Source: Rickettsia sp. MEAM1 (Bemisia tabaci) (GTDB lineage: Bacteria; Pseudomonadota; Alphaproteobacteria; Rickettsiales; Rickettsiaceae). Taken from it: a DNA stretch of 64,000 nucleotides. Below the pieces are notes generated by a model, which saw nothing but the letters and a program-made list of their open reading frames with translations, ran no database searches and was not told the DNA's origin. The stretch lies in contig NZ_CP016305.1 of assembly GCF_002285905.1 (NCBI RefSeq), positions 310,001-374,000 of the forward strand, written 5' to 3'. Below are positions 27,776 to 37,580 of the stretch, piece by piece (the stretch's first letter is position 1; each line of letters starts with the position of its first letter). The translations under genes were made by a program, and so were the position numbers.

Positions 27776-28636
27776 GGCACCGTCAAGTTAAGTAAATTAG
27801 TGTCACAAAGTACTATATTTTTAGATTTCAGACAGCAAGAAGTCTTTGAGTAGCTTCATCCCAAATGGATTTAGCGGACGCAAATGCAATTCTTTGCTCA
27901 GATGCTGTTTTAGTATATCTTCCAACATTTACAGCAAATATATTTCTGACTTTTCCCATCAGTGATAATGTACATTGTGCTAAATTAGGATGCTTAAATT
28001 TAATCAGTATCTTCTCTTTTCTCCTAGTTGGCTGATGGGCATTCTCAATCCGATTATTTAGTCTTTTATCGGTACGATGCTTAGTCCTAGGACACATATA
28101 CCTAACTGGTTTAATGTAGCTTTTTAGCTTATCAGTCACAATAACCCTTGGACATGGATAATTACCCAATAATCTTGATAAAAAGCGAATAGCTGATTTC
28201 TTATTACGACGCTTCTGCAGTAATACTTCTAATTCATGTCCCTCAGAGTCAACAGCTCTCCATAATATGAATACTTCACCTTTGATCTTGATATTCATCT
28301 CATCCAAATGCCATTTATCAGTTGGCTTTCGCTCTCTCTTACTAATAACATCTTGAAAATAAACTACAAACTTATAACACCAAAACCTTACAGTCTCATG
28401 ACTTAATATAATACCTCGATAAGCCATCTGCTCTTGAACATCTCGGTAACTATTATTAAAGCGATGATATAACCATACTGTATGGCTAATAATGCTTGCT
28501 GGAAAACGATGTCTATTCGGGGCTTGAGTAATATGCATAGCGGTAAAATCTAGGATAAATTGTTACTGCTATTCTATAAATTATTCCCTGTAATTGCTCA
28601 ATACTTAATTTATACCTCCCTTAACTTGACGGTGCC
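27776..28636 (-). mobile_element. IS6-family element, copy E
   Basis: Complete, 861 bp; flanks CTTTATTA and GTACAATG do not match. It carries several base differences from the other copies and is the most diverged one in the window. Right of it, 28637-28766 shows no gene I can support. Confidence 0.92.
27828..28538 (-). CDS. IS6-family transposase (copy E)
   Basis: 236 residues with the catalytic residues intact and one change (HPNLAQ instead of HPNSAQ near residue 187). Confidence 0.9.
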   Translation of the reverse strand: MHITQAPNRHRFPASIISHTVWLYHRFNNSYRDVQEQMAYRGIILSHETVRFWCYKFVVYFQDVISKRERKPTDKWHLDEMNIKIKGEVFILWRAVDSEGHELEVLLQKRRNKKSAIRFLSRLLGNYPCPRVIVTDKLKSYIKPVRYMCPRTKHRTDKRLNNRIENAHQPTRRKEKILIKFKHPNLAQCTLSLMGKVRNIFAVNVGRYTKTASEQRIAFASAKSIWDEATQRLLAV

Positions 28637-28766
28637 GTACAATGATCACAGAACTCAAGAAATATCAAAATAGATGATATTACTTCTTTTTACAGTAAAA
28701 TATAAGAATTTTTTATTATTTTTTGTAAAGAATCTAAAGTGAGAAAAGTAGAGGGATAAAAAATTA

Positions 28767-28873
28767 CTCGTCATTGTGAAGAATTTGTTAATAAGTAAAT
28801 TAACGAAGCAACCTAAATAGTTCTATAATGCCTATGAGATTACCACGTTCCTTACAATCCCTCACAATGACGC
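28767..28873. repeat. Decayed RPE-like repeat
   Basis: CGTCATTGTGAAGAATTTG and CCTCACAATGACG remain as imperfect arms, with GAGATTACCACG inside. Recognisable by comparison with 8817-8937. Confidence 0.55.
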
Positions 28874-28885
28874 TGTGCTTAAAAA

Positions 28886-29167
28886 TTAAATATTATTGAT
28901 TAATCCTAAAACTTTTTGTTGGTCAGCAGTAGTATTTTCTACAACCCACTTTTGAACATCAGAATTTAAATTATTATATAATTCTGGAGCATTTGGAGCT
29001 GCTAATAAACTATTTACCCAAGCTTTTTGAGCATCAGTACTCATATCCTTTATTTGATCAGTTGTAACTGTTGTATCAAATGTTGTAGTGGTAGTAGTTG
29101 TTGTTGAAGAAGCAAATACTGGTGCTGAAAAAGCTAGAATTAATAGAATTTTCAATAAATTTTTCAT
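28886..29167 (-). CDS. Small secreted protein of unknown function
   Basis: 93 residues. A signal peptide (MKNLLKILLILAFSAPVFAS) is followed by a Thr-rich tract (about 21-36) and a helical domain with two related halves (QKAWVNSLLAAPNAPELYN and VQKWVVENTTADQQKVLG). It has a convincing AAAAGG-type ribosome-binding site and stands alone between two IS6 copies. I do not recognise the family. Confidence 0.65.
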   Translation of the reverse strand: MKNLLKILLILAFSAPVFASSTTTTTTTTFDTTVTTDQIKDMSTDAQKAWVNSLLAAPNAPELYNNLNSDVQKWVVENTTADQQKVLGLINNI

Positions 29168-29287
29168 TTTATTAACCTTTTTTGTTTTGTAAAGTTGATT
29201 ATAACAAAGCTATAACAGCTTTCAAGCTAAATTATACCAAACCTTTGAAAATTTTTATGTAAGCAAATTTATATTGTAGCAAATATA

Positions 29288-30148
29288 GGCACCGTCAAGT
29301 TAAGTAAATTAGTGTCACAAAGTACTATATTTTTAGATTTCAGACAGCAAGAAGTCTTTGAGTAGCTTCATCCCAAATGGATTTAGCGGACGCAAATGCA
29401 ATTCTTTGCTCAGATGCTGTTTTAGTATATCTTCCAACATTTACAGCAAATATATTTCTGACTTTTCCCATCAGTGATAATGTACATTGTGCTGAATTAG
29501 GATGCTTAAATTTAATCAGTATCTTCTCTTTTCTCCTAGTTGGCTGATGGGCATTCTCAATCCGATTATTTAGTCTTTTATCGGTACGATGCTTAGTCCT
29601 AGGACACATATACCTAACTGGTTTAATGTAGCTTTTTAGCTTATCAGTCACAATAACCCTTGGACATGGATAATTACCCAATAATCTTGATAAAAAGCGA
29701 ATAGCTGATTTCTTGTTACGACGCTTCTGCAGTAATACTTCTAATTCATGTCCCTCAGAGTCAACAGCTCTCCATAATATGAATACTTCACCTTTGATCT
29801 TGATATTCATCTCATCCAAATGCCATTTATCAGTTGGCTTTCGCTCTCTCTTACTAATAACATCTTGAAAATAAACTACAAACTTATAACACCAAAACCT
29901 TACAGTCTCATGACTTAATATAATACCTCGATAAGCCATCTGCTCTTGAACATCTCGGTAACTATTATTAAAGCGATGATATAACCATACTGTATGGCTA
30001 ATAATGCTTGCTGGAAAACGATGTCTATTCGGGGCTTGAGTAATATGCATAGCGGTAAAATCTAGGATAAATTGTTACTGCTATTCTATAAATCATTCCC
30101 TGTAATTGCTCAATACTTAATTTATACCTCCCTTAACTTGACGGTGCC
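29288..30148 (-). mobile_element. IS6-family element, copy F
   Basis: Complete, 861 bp; flanks CAAATATA and GTTTTATT do not match. Confidence 0.93.
29340..30050 (-). CDS. IS6-family transposase (copy F)
   Basis: Intact 236-residue gene identical in protein to copies A and D. Confidence 0.92.
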   Translation of the reverse strand: MHITQAPNRHRFPASIISHTVWLYHRFNNSYRDVQEQMAYRGIILSHETVRFWCYKFVVYFQDVISKRERKPTDKWHLDEMNIKIKGEVFILWRAVDSEGHELEVLLQKRRNKKSAIRFLSRLLGNYPCPRVIVTDKLKSYIKPVRYMCPRTKHRTDKRLNNRIENAHQPTRRKEKILIKFKHPNSAQCTLSLMGKVRNIFAVNVGRYTKTASEQRIAFASAKSIWDEATQRLLAV

Positions 30149-30238
30149 GTTTTATTTGGTAAAGAGTAAGTATAAATCGTTAACCTGAAGTGTTTCTTGA
30201 CAAACTATAAGCTTTTATATATCCTTCTTTAGGATTTA

Positions 30239-30315
30239 GCACCCGTAGCTCAATTGGATAGAGTATATGACTACGGATCATAAGGTTAGGGGTTCGACTC
30301 CTCTCGGGTGCGCCA
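30239..30315 (+). tRNA. tRNA-Arg (anticodon ACG)
   Basis: 77 bases including an encoded CCA. Acceptor GCACCCG/CGGGTGC, anticodon stem TATGA/TCATA with loop CTACGGA (anticodon ACG, reading CGN codons after A34 deamination), T loop TTCGACT. The antisense strand of its 3' part carries the end of a recombinase remnant. Confidence 0.95.
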
Positions 30316-30553
30316 TTCTTCATTTTTTGCTATTTGTATGAATGTATCAAACGGCGGACGCAAGGTATAATCAAGGTTTTGAGGTTTTAGCATCAAGTTA
30401 GCAAATTTACTTCTCACTTTTATTTGAACATCTAATTATGCTGAATAAGGTATATCTCCAGTAAGCTTATATTCACTATCATCAACAGTATATATATGTA
30501 TTTTATCAGATGTATTATTACTTAGTTCAATTTTAGGTTCTATAATTACTCTA
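30286..30553 (-). pseudogene. Recombinase/integrase 3' remnant ending inside tRNA-Arg
   Basis: One minus-strand frame runs from the IS6 G boundary (RVIIEPKIELSNNTSDKIHI), through an in-frame stop at 30436, to LRPPFDTFIQIAKNEEW and RTREESNP, with its stop inside the tRNA antisense strand. The core LRPPFDTFIQI...NEEW matches KLRSPFDTFINI...NEWW next to tRNA-Val at 62.8 kb. Ending in tRNA antisense sequence is typical of site-specific recombinases of elements that integrate at tRNA 3' ends. I infer the family from that position, not from a catalytic domain. Confidence 0.55.
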
Positions 30554-31414
30554 GGCACCGTCAAGTTAAGGGAGGTATAAATTAAGTATTGAGCAATTAC
30601 AGGGAATGATTTATAGAATAGCAGTAACAATTTATCCTAGATTTTACCGCTATGCATATTACTCAAGCCCCGAATAGACATCGTTTTCCAGCAAGCATTA
30701 TTAGCCATACAGTATGGTTATATCATCGCTTTAATAATAGTTACCGAGATGTTCAAGAGCAGATGGCTTATCGAGGTATTATATTAAGTCATGAGACTGT
30801 AAGGTTTTGGTGTTATAAGTTTGTAGTTTATTTTCAAGATGTTATTAGTAAGAGAGAGCGAAAGCCAACTGATAAATGGCATTTGGATGAGATGAATATC
30901 AAGATCAAAGGTGAAGTATTCATATTATGGAGAGCTGTTGACTCTGAGGGACATGAATTAGAAGTATTACTGCAGAAGCGTCGTAACAAGAAATCAGCTA
31001 TTCGCTTTTTATCAAGATTATTGGGTAATTATCCATGTCCAAGGGTTATTGTGACTGATAAGCTAAAAAGCTACATTAAACCAGTTAGGTATATGTGTCC
31101 TAGGACTAAGCATCGTACCGATAAAAGACTAAATAATCGGATTGAGAATGCCCATCAGCCAACTAGGAGAAAAGAGAAGATACTGATTAAATTTAAGCAT
31201 CCTAATTCAGCACAATGTACATTATCACTGATGGGAAAAGTCAGAAATATATTTGCTGTAAATGTTGGAAGATATACTAAAACAGCATCTGAGCAAAGAA
31301 TTGCATTTGCGTCCGCTAAATCCATTTGGGATGAAGCTACTCAAAGACTTCTTGCTGTCTGAAATCTAAAAATATAGTACTTTGTGACACTAATTTACTT
31401 AACTTGACGGTGCC
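30554..31414 (+). mobile_element. IS6-family element, copy G
   Basis: Complete, 861 bp; flanks TTACTCTA and CAAGCTGC do not match. It separates a recombinase remnant from a vapC remnant. Confidence 0.93.
30652..31362 (+). CDS. IS6-family transposase (copy G)
   Basis: Intact 236 residues; catalytic Asp79, Asp136 and Glu165 present. Confidence 0.92.
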   Translation: MHITQAPNRHRFPASIISHTVWLYHRFNNSYRDVQEQMAYRGIILSHETVRFWCYKFVVYFQDVISKRERKPTDKWHLDEMNIKIKGEVFILWRAVDSEGHELEVLLQKRRNKKSAIRFLSRLLGNYPCPRVIVTDKLKSYIKPVRYMCPRTKHRTDKRLNNRIENAHQPTRRKEKILIKFKHPNSAQCTLSLMGKVRNIFAVNVGRYTKTASEQRIAFASAKSIWDEATQRLLAV

Positions 31415-31585
31415 CAAGCTGCTCATACAGCTCAATTACAATCATATACTCAACATAAAGGCTTGTCGCTTGGAGATCGAGCTTGTATTACTTTAGGTAT
31501 TAAATTACAAGCTCCTATATACACTGCCGATAAAATATGGGCAAAACTAAAATTAAATAATGCTGATATTAAATTGATTAGATAA
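31415..31585 (+). pseudogene. VapC-type PIN-domain toxin, C-terminal 56 residues
   Basis: Starting at the IS6 right end: QAAHTAQLQSYTQHKGLSLG, DRACITLGIKL, APIYTADKIWAKL, IKLIR. GLSLGDRAC and TADKIWA hold the late acidic residues of PIN-domain RNases. The N-terminal half and any vapB are absent, so the toxin is broken. Confidence 0.8.
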
Positions 31586-31616
31586 TTGTAATCATTAAAA
31601 TAAACTACTATATACT

Positions 31617-34600
31617 ATGGATTCAAATAAATTATATCTCTTTAAGGATAGGCGATTCTTACCGAATTTTATAGTACAATTATGTGGTTGTCTTAACGAT
31701 AACATCTTGAAAAATGCTCTTGTAATTTTAATTACTTATGGAGTTGTTGGTTCTCTAAGCAAATATAATAACTTACTTGTTTTAGTTACCAATGCTATTT
31801 TTGTTCTACCTTTTATAATATTTGCAAGTATAGCCGGACAAATCGCTGATAAATATGAACGCTCTACCCTAATTAAAATCATAAAAGCTTGCGAGATTGC
31901 TATAATCGCTTTTGCAATTTATGGCTTTCATCATAATAACATTATAGTACTGCTCTGCTCTATTTGCCTGATGGGTATTCATTCCACTTTCTTTGGTCCA
32001 ATTAAATATAGCGTTCTTCCTGATCATTTAAGTAAAGAGGAATTGCTTGGAGCTAACGGCTTTGTTGAGGCTGGAACTTTCATCGCTATTTTCATTGGTA
32101 CTATAATCGGCAGCTATTACACAATCAGTAATAATTTCATAATTTATTCCTTAATTACAATTGCAGCTATTGGCTTTATTTCAAGTCTTACTACACCAAA
32201 ATCAAATAACGCAAATCGTGATATCAAGATAAATTTTAATATCATAAGCGAAAGCCTAAATATGATAAGATATGCTCAAACCAAAAAGCAAATATACTTA
32301 GCAATACTAGGCATTTCATGGTTTTGGTTTATTGGAGCTGCTATAATTTCTCAGATACCTTTACTTGCTAAAATAACGTTTAAAGCTGATGAGAATGTTG
32401 CTAATTTATTTTTAGCAGTTTTCTCGCTTGGTGTTGGGGTCGGTTCATTTTTATGTAGCAAAATATTTGAAAACGAAATTACTGTTAAATACCTCTTTAT
32501 TTCAGCACTTGGCATTAGTATTTTTGGCATCGATTTATTTTTTGCTAGTAGAATTAGTGCAGTTGCTTATGAACCAGCTCAACTAAAAAGTATTTTTATA
32601 TTTTTATCAAAAAGGCATAATTGGCGAATAGTTATCGATCTATTCTTTTTAGCAGCAATTGGTGGATTATATATCGTGCCTCTTTTTGCTATATTACAGC
32701 ATTACGCAAATCCCGCTCACCGCAGCCGTATTATTGCCGTAAACAACCTAATTAATTCTATCTTTATGGTGGGATCAACTATTATCCTATCATTATTATT
32801 TTATTTAAATTTTACGATACCTTGGATAATATTATTTATCAGCCTATCTAATATCATCGTTACCATATATATTTATCACCTAATCCCTGAAGTTAAAATT
32901 ATTCCTTACCCTGTCTTGCGTAGAATATTCCAATTTTGGTTTGATTTAATGTATAAGGTTGAAGTTAAAGGGCTTGAGAATTTACAGAAAGCAGGTAACA
33001 AAGTAGTAGTAATTGCCAACCATATTTCATATCTCGATCCACCGCTAATTGCTACTTACCTAAAGGAAGAAATGACCTTTGCAATAAGCCCTGATATACG
33101 CAAAATATGGTGGATTAGACCATTCTTACGTATGGCTAATACTTTGCCTGTTGATCCAAACAACCCAATGGCAATTAAGACCTTAGTAAAAGAAGTACAA
33201 AATGACCGAAAAATAGCTATTTTTCCGGAGGGTAGAATAAGTGTTACTGGCTCTTTAATGAAGATTTACGAAGGTCCTGGAATGATCGCCGATAAAGCAA
33301 ACGCAACTATTTTACCAGTTAGAATAGATGGCACACAATTTACTCATTTCTCAAAACTACAAAATATATTAAAGAGAAAAATATTTCCTAAAATTACTGT
33401 TACTGTTCTACCACCAGTAAAATTTGCTGATATTGGTGCTGCATCCGGTCAAGAAAGACGCCAATATATAGCAAGAACTCTATATGATATTATGGCTGAT
33501 ATGATGTTTGAGAGTTCAGACTATAAGAATACTTTATTTGCATCGCTGATAGAAGCTGCCAAAATTCATGGGTTTAAGAAAAGAATAGTTAATGACTTTG
33601 AAAATAACAAAGCTACTTATCGTGATTTAATACTCAAATCTTTTATTCTTGGTGATTTAATCAAAAGAAATAATATTTTTGGCAAGCATCTAGGTTTAAT
33701 GCTACCTAACACAACAAATACACTAATTACCTTTTATGCCATGCAATTTAGCGGATTTGTTCCAGCTATAATTAATTGGAGTAGCGGGATAAATACTATT
33801 ATTAACTCATGTAAAACTGCACAGCTAAAAGTAATTTATACCTCAAAGCAATTTATAGAAAAAGCAGAGCTACACGAATTAATAACTAATTTATTAGATT
33901 TTGGTATTAAAGTAATATATTTAGAAGATTTTAAAAACCAAATCAATCTAGCTCTAAAATTAAAAGCCTCAATGGGCATCCGTTTTTCTAAAACTTATTA
34001 TAAGTATTTTTGCCGTAATCGTGATGATGAAAAACCAGCAGTAATAATTTTCACTTCAGGTACCGAAGGGGAGCCTAAAGCTGTAATGTTATCTCATAGA
34101 AATCTGCAAGCTAATAGATATCAAGCAACCGCTAAAATACCTTTTAGCCCTGATGATATAGTATTTAACTCACTGCCATTATTCCACTGCTTTGGACTTG
34201 GTGGAGCGATTATTACAACTTTAAACGGCATTAAGCTATTTTTATACCCCTCACCTTTAAATTACCGCAGCATACCAGAAATGATATATGATGTCGGAGC
34301 AACCATATTAATTTCAACTGATACATTTTTAAATGGCTATGCAAATTATGCTCATCCATATGATTTTTATTCATTGCGTTATATATTTGCAGGTAGTGAA
34401 AAACTAAAAGAAACTACCAGACAATTTTGGCTTAATAAATATGGCATACGCATTTTTGAGGGATATGGTATAACGGAAAGCTCCTCAATCATTGCTTGCA
34501 ATACCCCTATGCATAGTAAAGCTGGTACTGTTGGGAGGTTGTTGTCAAAGATTGAATATAAACTTGAAAAAGTTGAAGGGATAGACGAAGGTGGACGTTT

Positions 34601-35051
34601 ACTAATTCGTGGTCCTAATGTCATGCTTGGTTATTTAGACGAAAATGGTAACTATATTTATAAAGAATGGCACGATACGGGTGATATAGTTAAGATCGAT
34701 GGAGAAGGCTACATAACCATTTTAGGACGTTTAAAAAGATTTGCCAAAATAGCTGGCGAGATGATTTCTCTTACAAAAGTCGAGGAGCTTGCAAGTGAGA
34801 TTGATCCTAGCTCCTTACATGCTGCAATTTCTACACAAGATGAAACGCAAGGGGAAAAAATTATTTTATTTACTACCAGTACTATCATAAATAGAGAAAA
34901 TTTTACAAATAACCTACGCAAGGCAAAGGTTTCCTTACTTTATATACCGAAAATAGTTATTACTTTACCTGAGATACCGCTACTTGCAAATGGTAAAGTT
35001 AACTACTTAGAAATGACAAGAAATTTGGATAAGTATATTTCTTCTCTTTGA
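31617..35051 (+). CDS. aas: LplT-Aas fusion: lysophospholipid transporter, acyltransferase and acyl-ACP synthetase
   Basis: 1144 residues in three parts. 1-425: major-facilitator membrane domain like LplT, which flips lysophospholipids inward. About 440-640: PlsC-type acyltransferase with NHISYLDPP (HX4D, near 468) and FPEGRIS (near 535). About 650-1144: AMP-forming acyl-ACP synthetase with IIFTSGTEGEPKAVMLSH (near 811), GYGITESSS and HDTGDIVKIDGEGYITILGR. In E. coli LplT and Aas are separate proteins; together they salvage lysophospholipids by re-acylation. In a parasite that attacks membranes with its own phospholipases, such repair makes sense (inference). Confidence 0.9.
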   Translation: MDSNKLYLFKDRRFLPNFIVQLCGCLNDNILKNALVILITYGVVGSLSKYNNLLVLVTNAIFVLPFIIFASIAGQIADKYERSTLIKIIKACEIAIIAFAIYGFHHNNIIVLLCSICLMGIHSTFFGPIKYSVLPDHLSKEELLGANGFVEAGTFIAIFIGTIIGSYYTISNNFIIYSLITIAAIGFISSLTTPKSNNANRDIKINFNIISESLNMIRYAQTKKQIYLAILGISWFWFIGAAIISQIPLLAKITFKADENVANLFLAVFSLGVGVGSFLCSKIFENEITVKYLFISALGISIFGIDLFFASRISAVAYEPAQLKSIFIFLSKRHNWRIVIDLFFLAAIGGLYIVPLFAILQHYANPAHRSRIIAVNNLINSIFMVGSTIILSLLFYLNFTIPWIILFISLSNIIVTIYIYHLIPEVKIIPYPVLRRIFQFWFDLMYKVEVKGLENLQKAGNKVVVIANHISYLDPPLIATYLKEEMTFAISPDIRKIWWIRPFLRMANTLPVDPNNPMAIKTLVKEVQNDRKIAIFPEGRISVTGSLMKIYEGPGMIADKANATILPVRIDGTQFTHFSKLQNILKRKIFPKITVTVLPPVKFADIGAASGQERRQYIARTLYDIMADMMFESSDYKNTLFASLIEAAKIHGFKKRIVNDFENNKATYRDLILKSFILGDLIKRNNIFGKHLGLMLPNTTNTLITFYAMQFSGFVPAIINWSSGINTIINSCKTAQLKVIYTSKQFIEKAELHELITNLLDFGIKVIYLEDFKNQINLALKLKASMGIRFSKTYYKYFCRNRDDEKPAVIIFTSGTEGEPKAVMLSHRNLQANRYQATAKIPFSPDDIVFNSLPLFHCFGLGGAIITTLNGIKLFLYPSPLNYRSIPEMIYDVGATILISTDTFLNGYANYAHPYDFYSLRYIFAGSEKLKETTRQFWLNKYGIRIFEGYGITESSSIIACNTPMHSKAGTVGRLLSKIEYKLEKVEGIDEGGRLLIRGPNVMLGYLDENGNYIYKEWHDTGDIVKIDGEGYITILGRLKRFAKIAGEMISLTKVEELASEIDPSSLHAAISTQDETQGEKIILFTTSTIINRENFTNNLRKAKVSLLYIPKIVITLPEIPLLANGKVNYLEMTRNLDKYISSL

Positions 35052-35155
35052 AAAAGAGTATTTTGTAATCCTTTCAAAAGAAGTTTAAATATTTTATTGC
35101 ATAGTTGAAGTTTATTAGATATTTTCAATTAAGTTTAATTAATTAGAAAATTATT

Positions 35156-35354
35156 ATGAAAAAAACAAACTTTAACACAAGGTGCGAATTACCTGACGGA
35201 AAAATTGTTTTTTGTCACATGGTAGAACCTACCTTAAGAATTGCTAAAACATTAAATCAAAATTGTTTACAAGAATTATACTTAAATGTTACAGATAACT
35301 CAAACAAGTCATTTAAGTCATCAGATAAAGAATGTCAAAAAAAAGTAGAGGATT
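35156..35354 (+). pseudogene. Short unknown protein cut by IS6 copy I
   Basis: 66 residues (MKKTNFNTRCELPDGKIVFC ... KECQKKVEDW) end at the IS6 terminus and then pick up the element-encoded tail HRQVKGGIN. No domain recognised. Full length unknown. Confidence 0.45.
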
Positions 35355-35452
35355 GGCACCGTCAAGTTAAGGGAGGTATAAATTAAGTATTGAGCAATTA
35401 CAGGGAATGATTTATAGAATAGCAGTAACAATTTATCCTAGATTTTACCGCT

Positions 35453-36163
35453 ATGCATATTACTCAAGCCCCGAATAGACATCGTTTTCCAGCAAGCATT
35501 ATTAGCCATACAGTATGGTTATATCATCGCTTTAATAATAGTTACCGAGATGTTCAAGAGCAGATGGCTTATCGAGGTATTATATTAAGTCATGAGACTG
35601 TAAGGTTTTGGTGTTATAAGTTTGTAGTTTATTTTCAAGATGTTATTAGTAAGAGAGAGCGAAAGCCAACTGATAAATGGCATTTGGATGAGATGAATAT
35701 CAAGATCAAAGGTGAAGTATTCATATTATGGAGAGCTGTTGACTCTGAGGGACATGAATTAGAAGTATTACTGCAGAAGCGTCGTAACAAGAAATCAGCT
35801 ATTCGCTTTTTATCAAGATTATTGGGTAATTATCCATGTCCAAGGGTTATTGTGACTGATAAGCTAAAAAGCTACATTAAACCAGTTAGGTATATGTGTC
35901 CTAGGACTAAGCATCGTACCGATAAAAGACTAAATAATCGGATTGAGAATGCCCATCAGCCAACTAGGAGAAAAGAGAAGATACTGATTAAATTTAAGCA
36001 TCCTAATTCAGCACAATGTACATTATCACTGATGGGAAAAGTCAGAAATATATTTGCTGTAAATGTTGGAAGATATACTAAAACAGCATCTGAGCAAAGA
36101 ATTGCATTTGCGTCCGCTAAATCCATTTGGGATGAAGCTACTCAAAGACTTCTTGCTGTCTGA
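35453..36163 (+). CDS. IS6-family transposase (copy I)
   Basis: Intact 236-residue gene. The IS256 insertion falls just after its stop, in the element's right-hand non-coding part. Confidence 0.92.
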   Translation: MHITQAPNRHRFPASIISHTVWLYHRFNNSYRDVQEQMAYRGIILSHETVRFWCYKFVVYFQDVISKRERKPTDKWHLDEMNIKIKGEVFILWRAVDSEGHELEVLLQKRRNKKSAIRFLSRLLGNYPCPRVIVTDKLKSYIKPVRYMCPRTKHRTDKRLNNRIENAHQPTRRKEKILIKFKHPNSAQCTLSLMGKVRNIFAVNVGRYTKTASEQRIAFASAKSIWDEATQRLLAV

Positions 36164-36177
36164 AATCTAAAAATATA

Positions 36178-37534
36178 GAGGGTGTCAGGAAGTTTGTGTA
36201 AGTTGTAAAAATAGTTAAGAATAAAAATAACATAAACAACTTACATGGAGCTAATATGAAGAACAATAACAAAGTATCAAATCCAGCTATAGAAAAATTA
36301 GTATCAGAAATACTATCACAAAGTGATCCATCTGAAATATTTGGTAAAGAAGGGATATTTCAGGGAATTAAAAAGCAGATAGTAAATAAGATTTTAGAGA
36401 AAGAAATGGAATCTCATATAGGTTATGAGAAACATTCTAAAAATGAGAAATACTCAGATAACAGACGTAATGGTAATTATGAAAAGACTCTAATAGATCC
36501 AGAAGGTCGTAAATTGACAGTAGAAGTGCCAAGGGATCGGGATGGAGAATTTGAACCTCAACTAATTCCAAAAGGAGTGCGTAAATTTGAAGGATTTGAT
36601 GATAAAGTAATATCCTTATATGCTCGGGGAATGACCATTAGGGAAATACAAGGGCACTTAGAAGAACTATATGCCACCAAGGTATCATCTGAGTTAATAT
36701 CAAAGGTAACTGATGGTATTTTAGAGGAAGTAACTGCTTGGCAGAATAGAGCACTTGATAATGTATATCCTATAATGTACTTAGATTGTATTCATGTTAA
36801 GGCAAGAGATAATCATGTAATAATAAATAAAGCGGTTTATCTAGCTATTGGAGTGAATATGGAGGGCAAGAAAGAGCTATTAGGAATTTGGATAGGCAAG
36901 AATGAAGGGTGTAAATTTTGGATGCAGGTAGTAACAGAACTGAAGAATCGAGGAGTTGCACAAATATATGTTGCATGTGTTGATGGTCTTAAGGGTTTTC
37001 CAGAGGCGATAAATAGCATTTTTCCAAAGACGATAGTGCAGTTGTGTATTGTTCATATGGTAAGAAATTCTGTAAAATACGTATCATACAAAGATCTAAA
37101 AGCGGTAACAGCTGATTTAAAAGCAGTTTATTCTGCAATAAATGAAGCAGAGGGATTAAGAGAATTACAAAACTTTGCCAAAAAATGGGATGAAAAATAT
37201 CCAGTTATTTTTGACATATGGCAACGAAATTGGTCTGGCATAGCTCCATTTTTTAGCTTTCCGGAAGACATTAGGAAGGCGATTTACACTACTAATGCTA
37301 TTGAATCCACTAACCGTCAAATTCGTAAAATTATTAAAAATAAAGGAGTATTTCCAGATGACAAATCGATTCAGAAAATAATCTTTTTGGCGTTGACAAA
37401 TGCCTCTAAAAAATGGACAATGCCTATTAAGAATTGGGCGATGGCTTTAAATCAATTTGCTATACTTTGTGATACTAATTTACAAAATTGGGCAAATGGA
37501 GAAATCGTACTTACACAAAAAATCTGACAGACCC
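36178..37534 (+). mobile_element. IS256-family element, copy 2, nested in IS6 copy I
   Basis: 1357 bp with perfect 8-bp target duplication AAAATATA (36170-36177 and 37535-37542). Confidence 0.94.
36256..37527 (+). CDS. IS256-family transposase, copy 2
   Basis: 423 residues, same protein as copy 1, intact. Confidence 0.93.
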   Translation: MKNNNKVSNPAIEKLVSEILSQSDPSEIFGKEGIFQGIKKQIVNKILEKEMESHIGYEKHSKNEKYSDNRRNGNYEKTLIDPEGRKLTVEVPRDRDGEFEPQLIPKGVRKFEGFDDKVISLYARGMTIREIQGHLEELYATKVSSELISKVTDGILEEVTAWQNRALDNVYPIMYLDCIHVKARDNHVIINKAVYLAIGVNMEGKKELLGIWIGKNEGCKFWMQVVTELKNRGVAQIYVACVDGLKGFPEAINSIFPKTIVQLCIVHMVRNSVKYVSYKDLKAVTADLKAVYSAINEAEGLRELQNFAKKWDEKYPVIFDIWQRNWSGIAPFFSFPEDIRKAIYTTNAIESTNRQIRKIIKNKGVFPDDKSIQKIIFLALTNASKKWTMPIKNWAMALNQFAILCDTNLQNWANGEIVLTQKI

Positions 37535-37580
37535 AAAATATAGTACTTTGTGACACTAATTTACTTAACTTGACGGTGCC

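Larger units (their letters stand above)
35355..37580 (+). mobile_element. IS6-family element, copy I (interrupted by IS256 copy 2)
   Basis: 861 bp of IS6 plus 1357 bp IS256 plus its 8-bp duplication = 2226 bp. Left flank AGAGGATT; right flank GGTACGAT, which is the target duplication belonging to the split IS6 copy (37581-38146 and 49884-50186). Confidence 0.93.
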
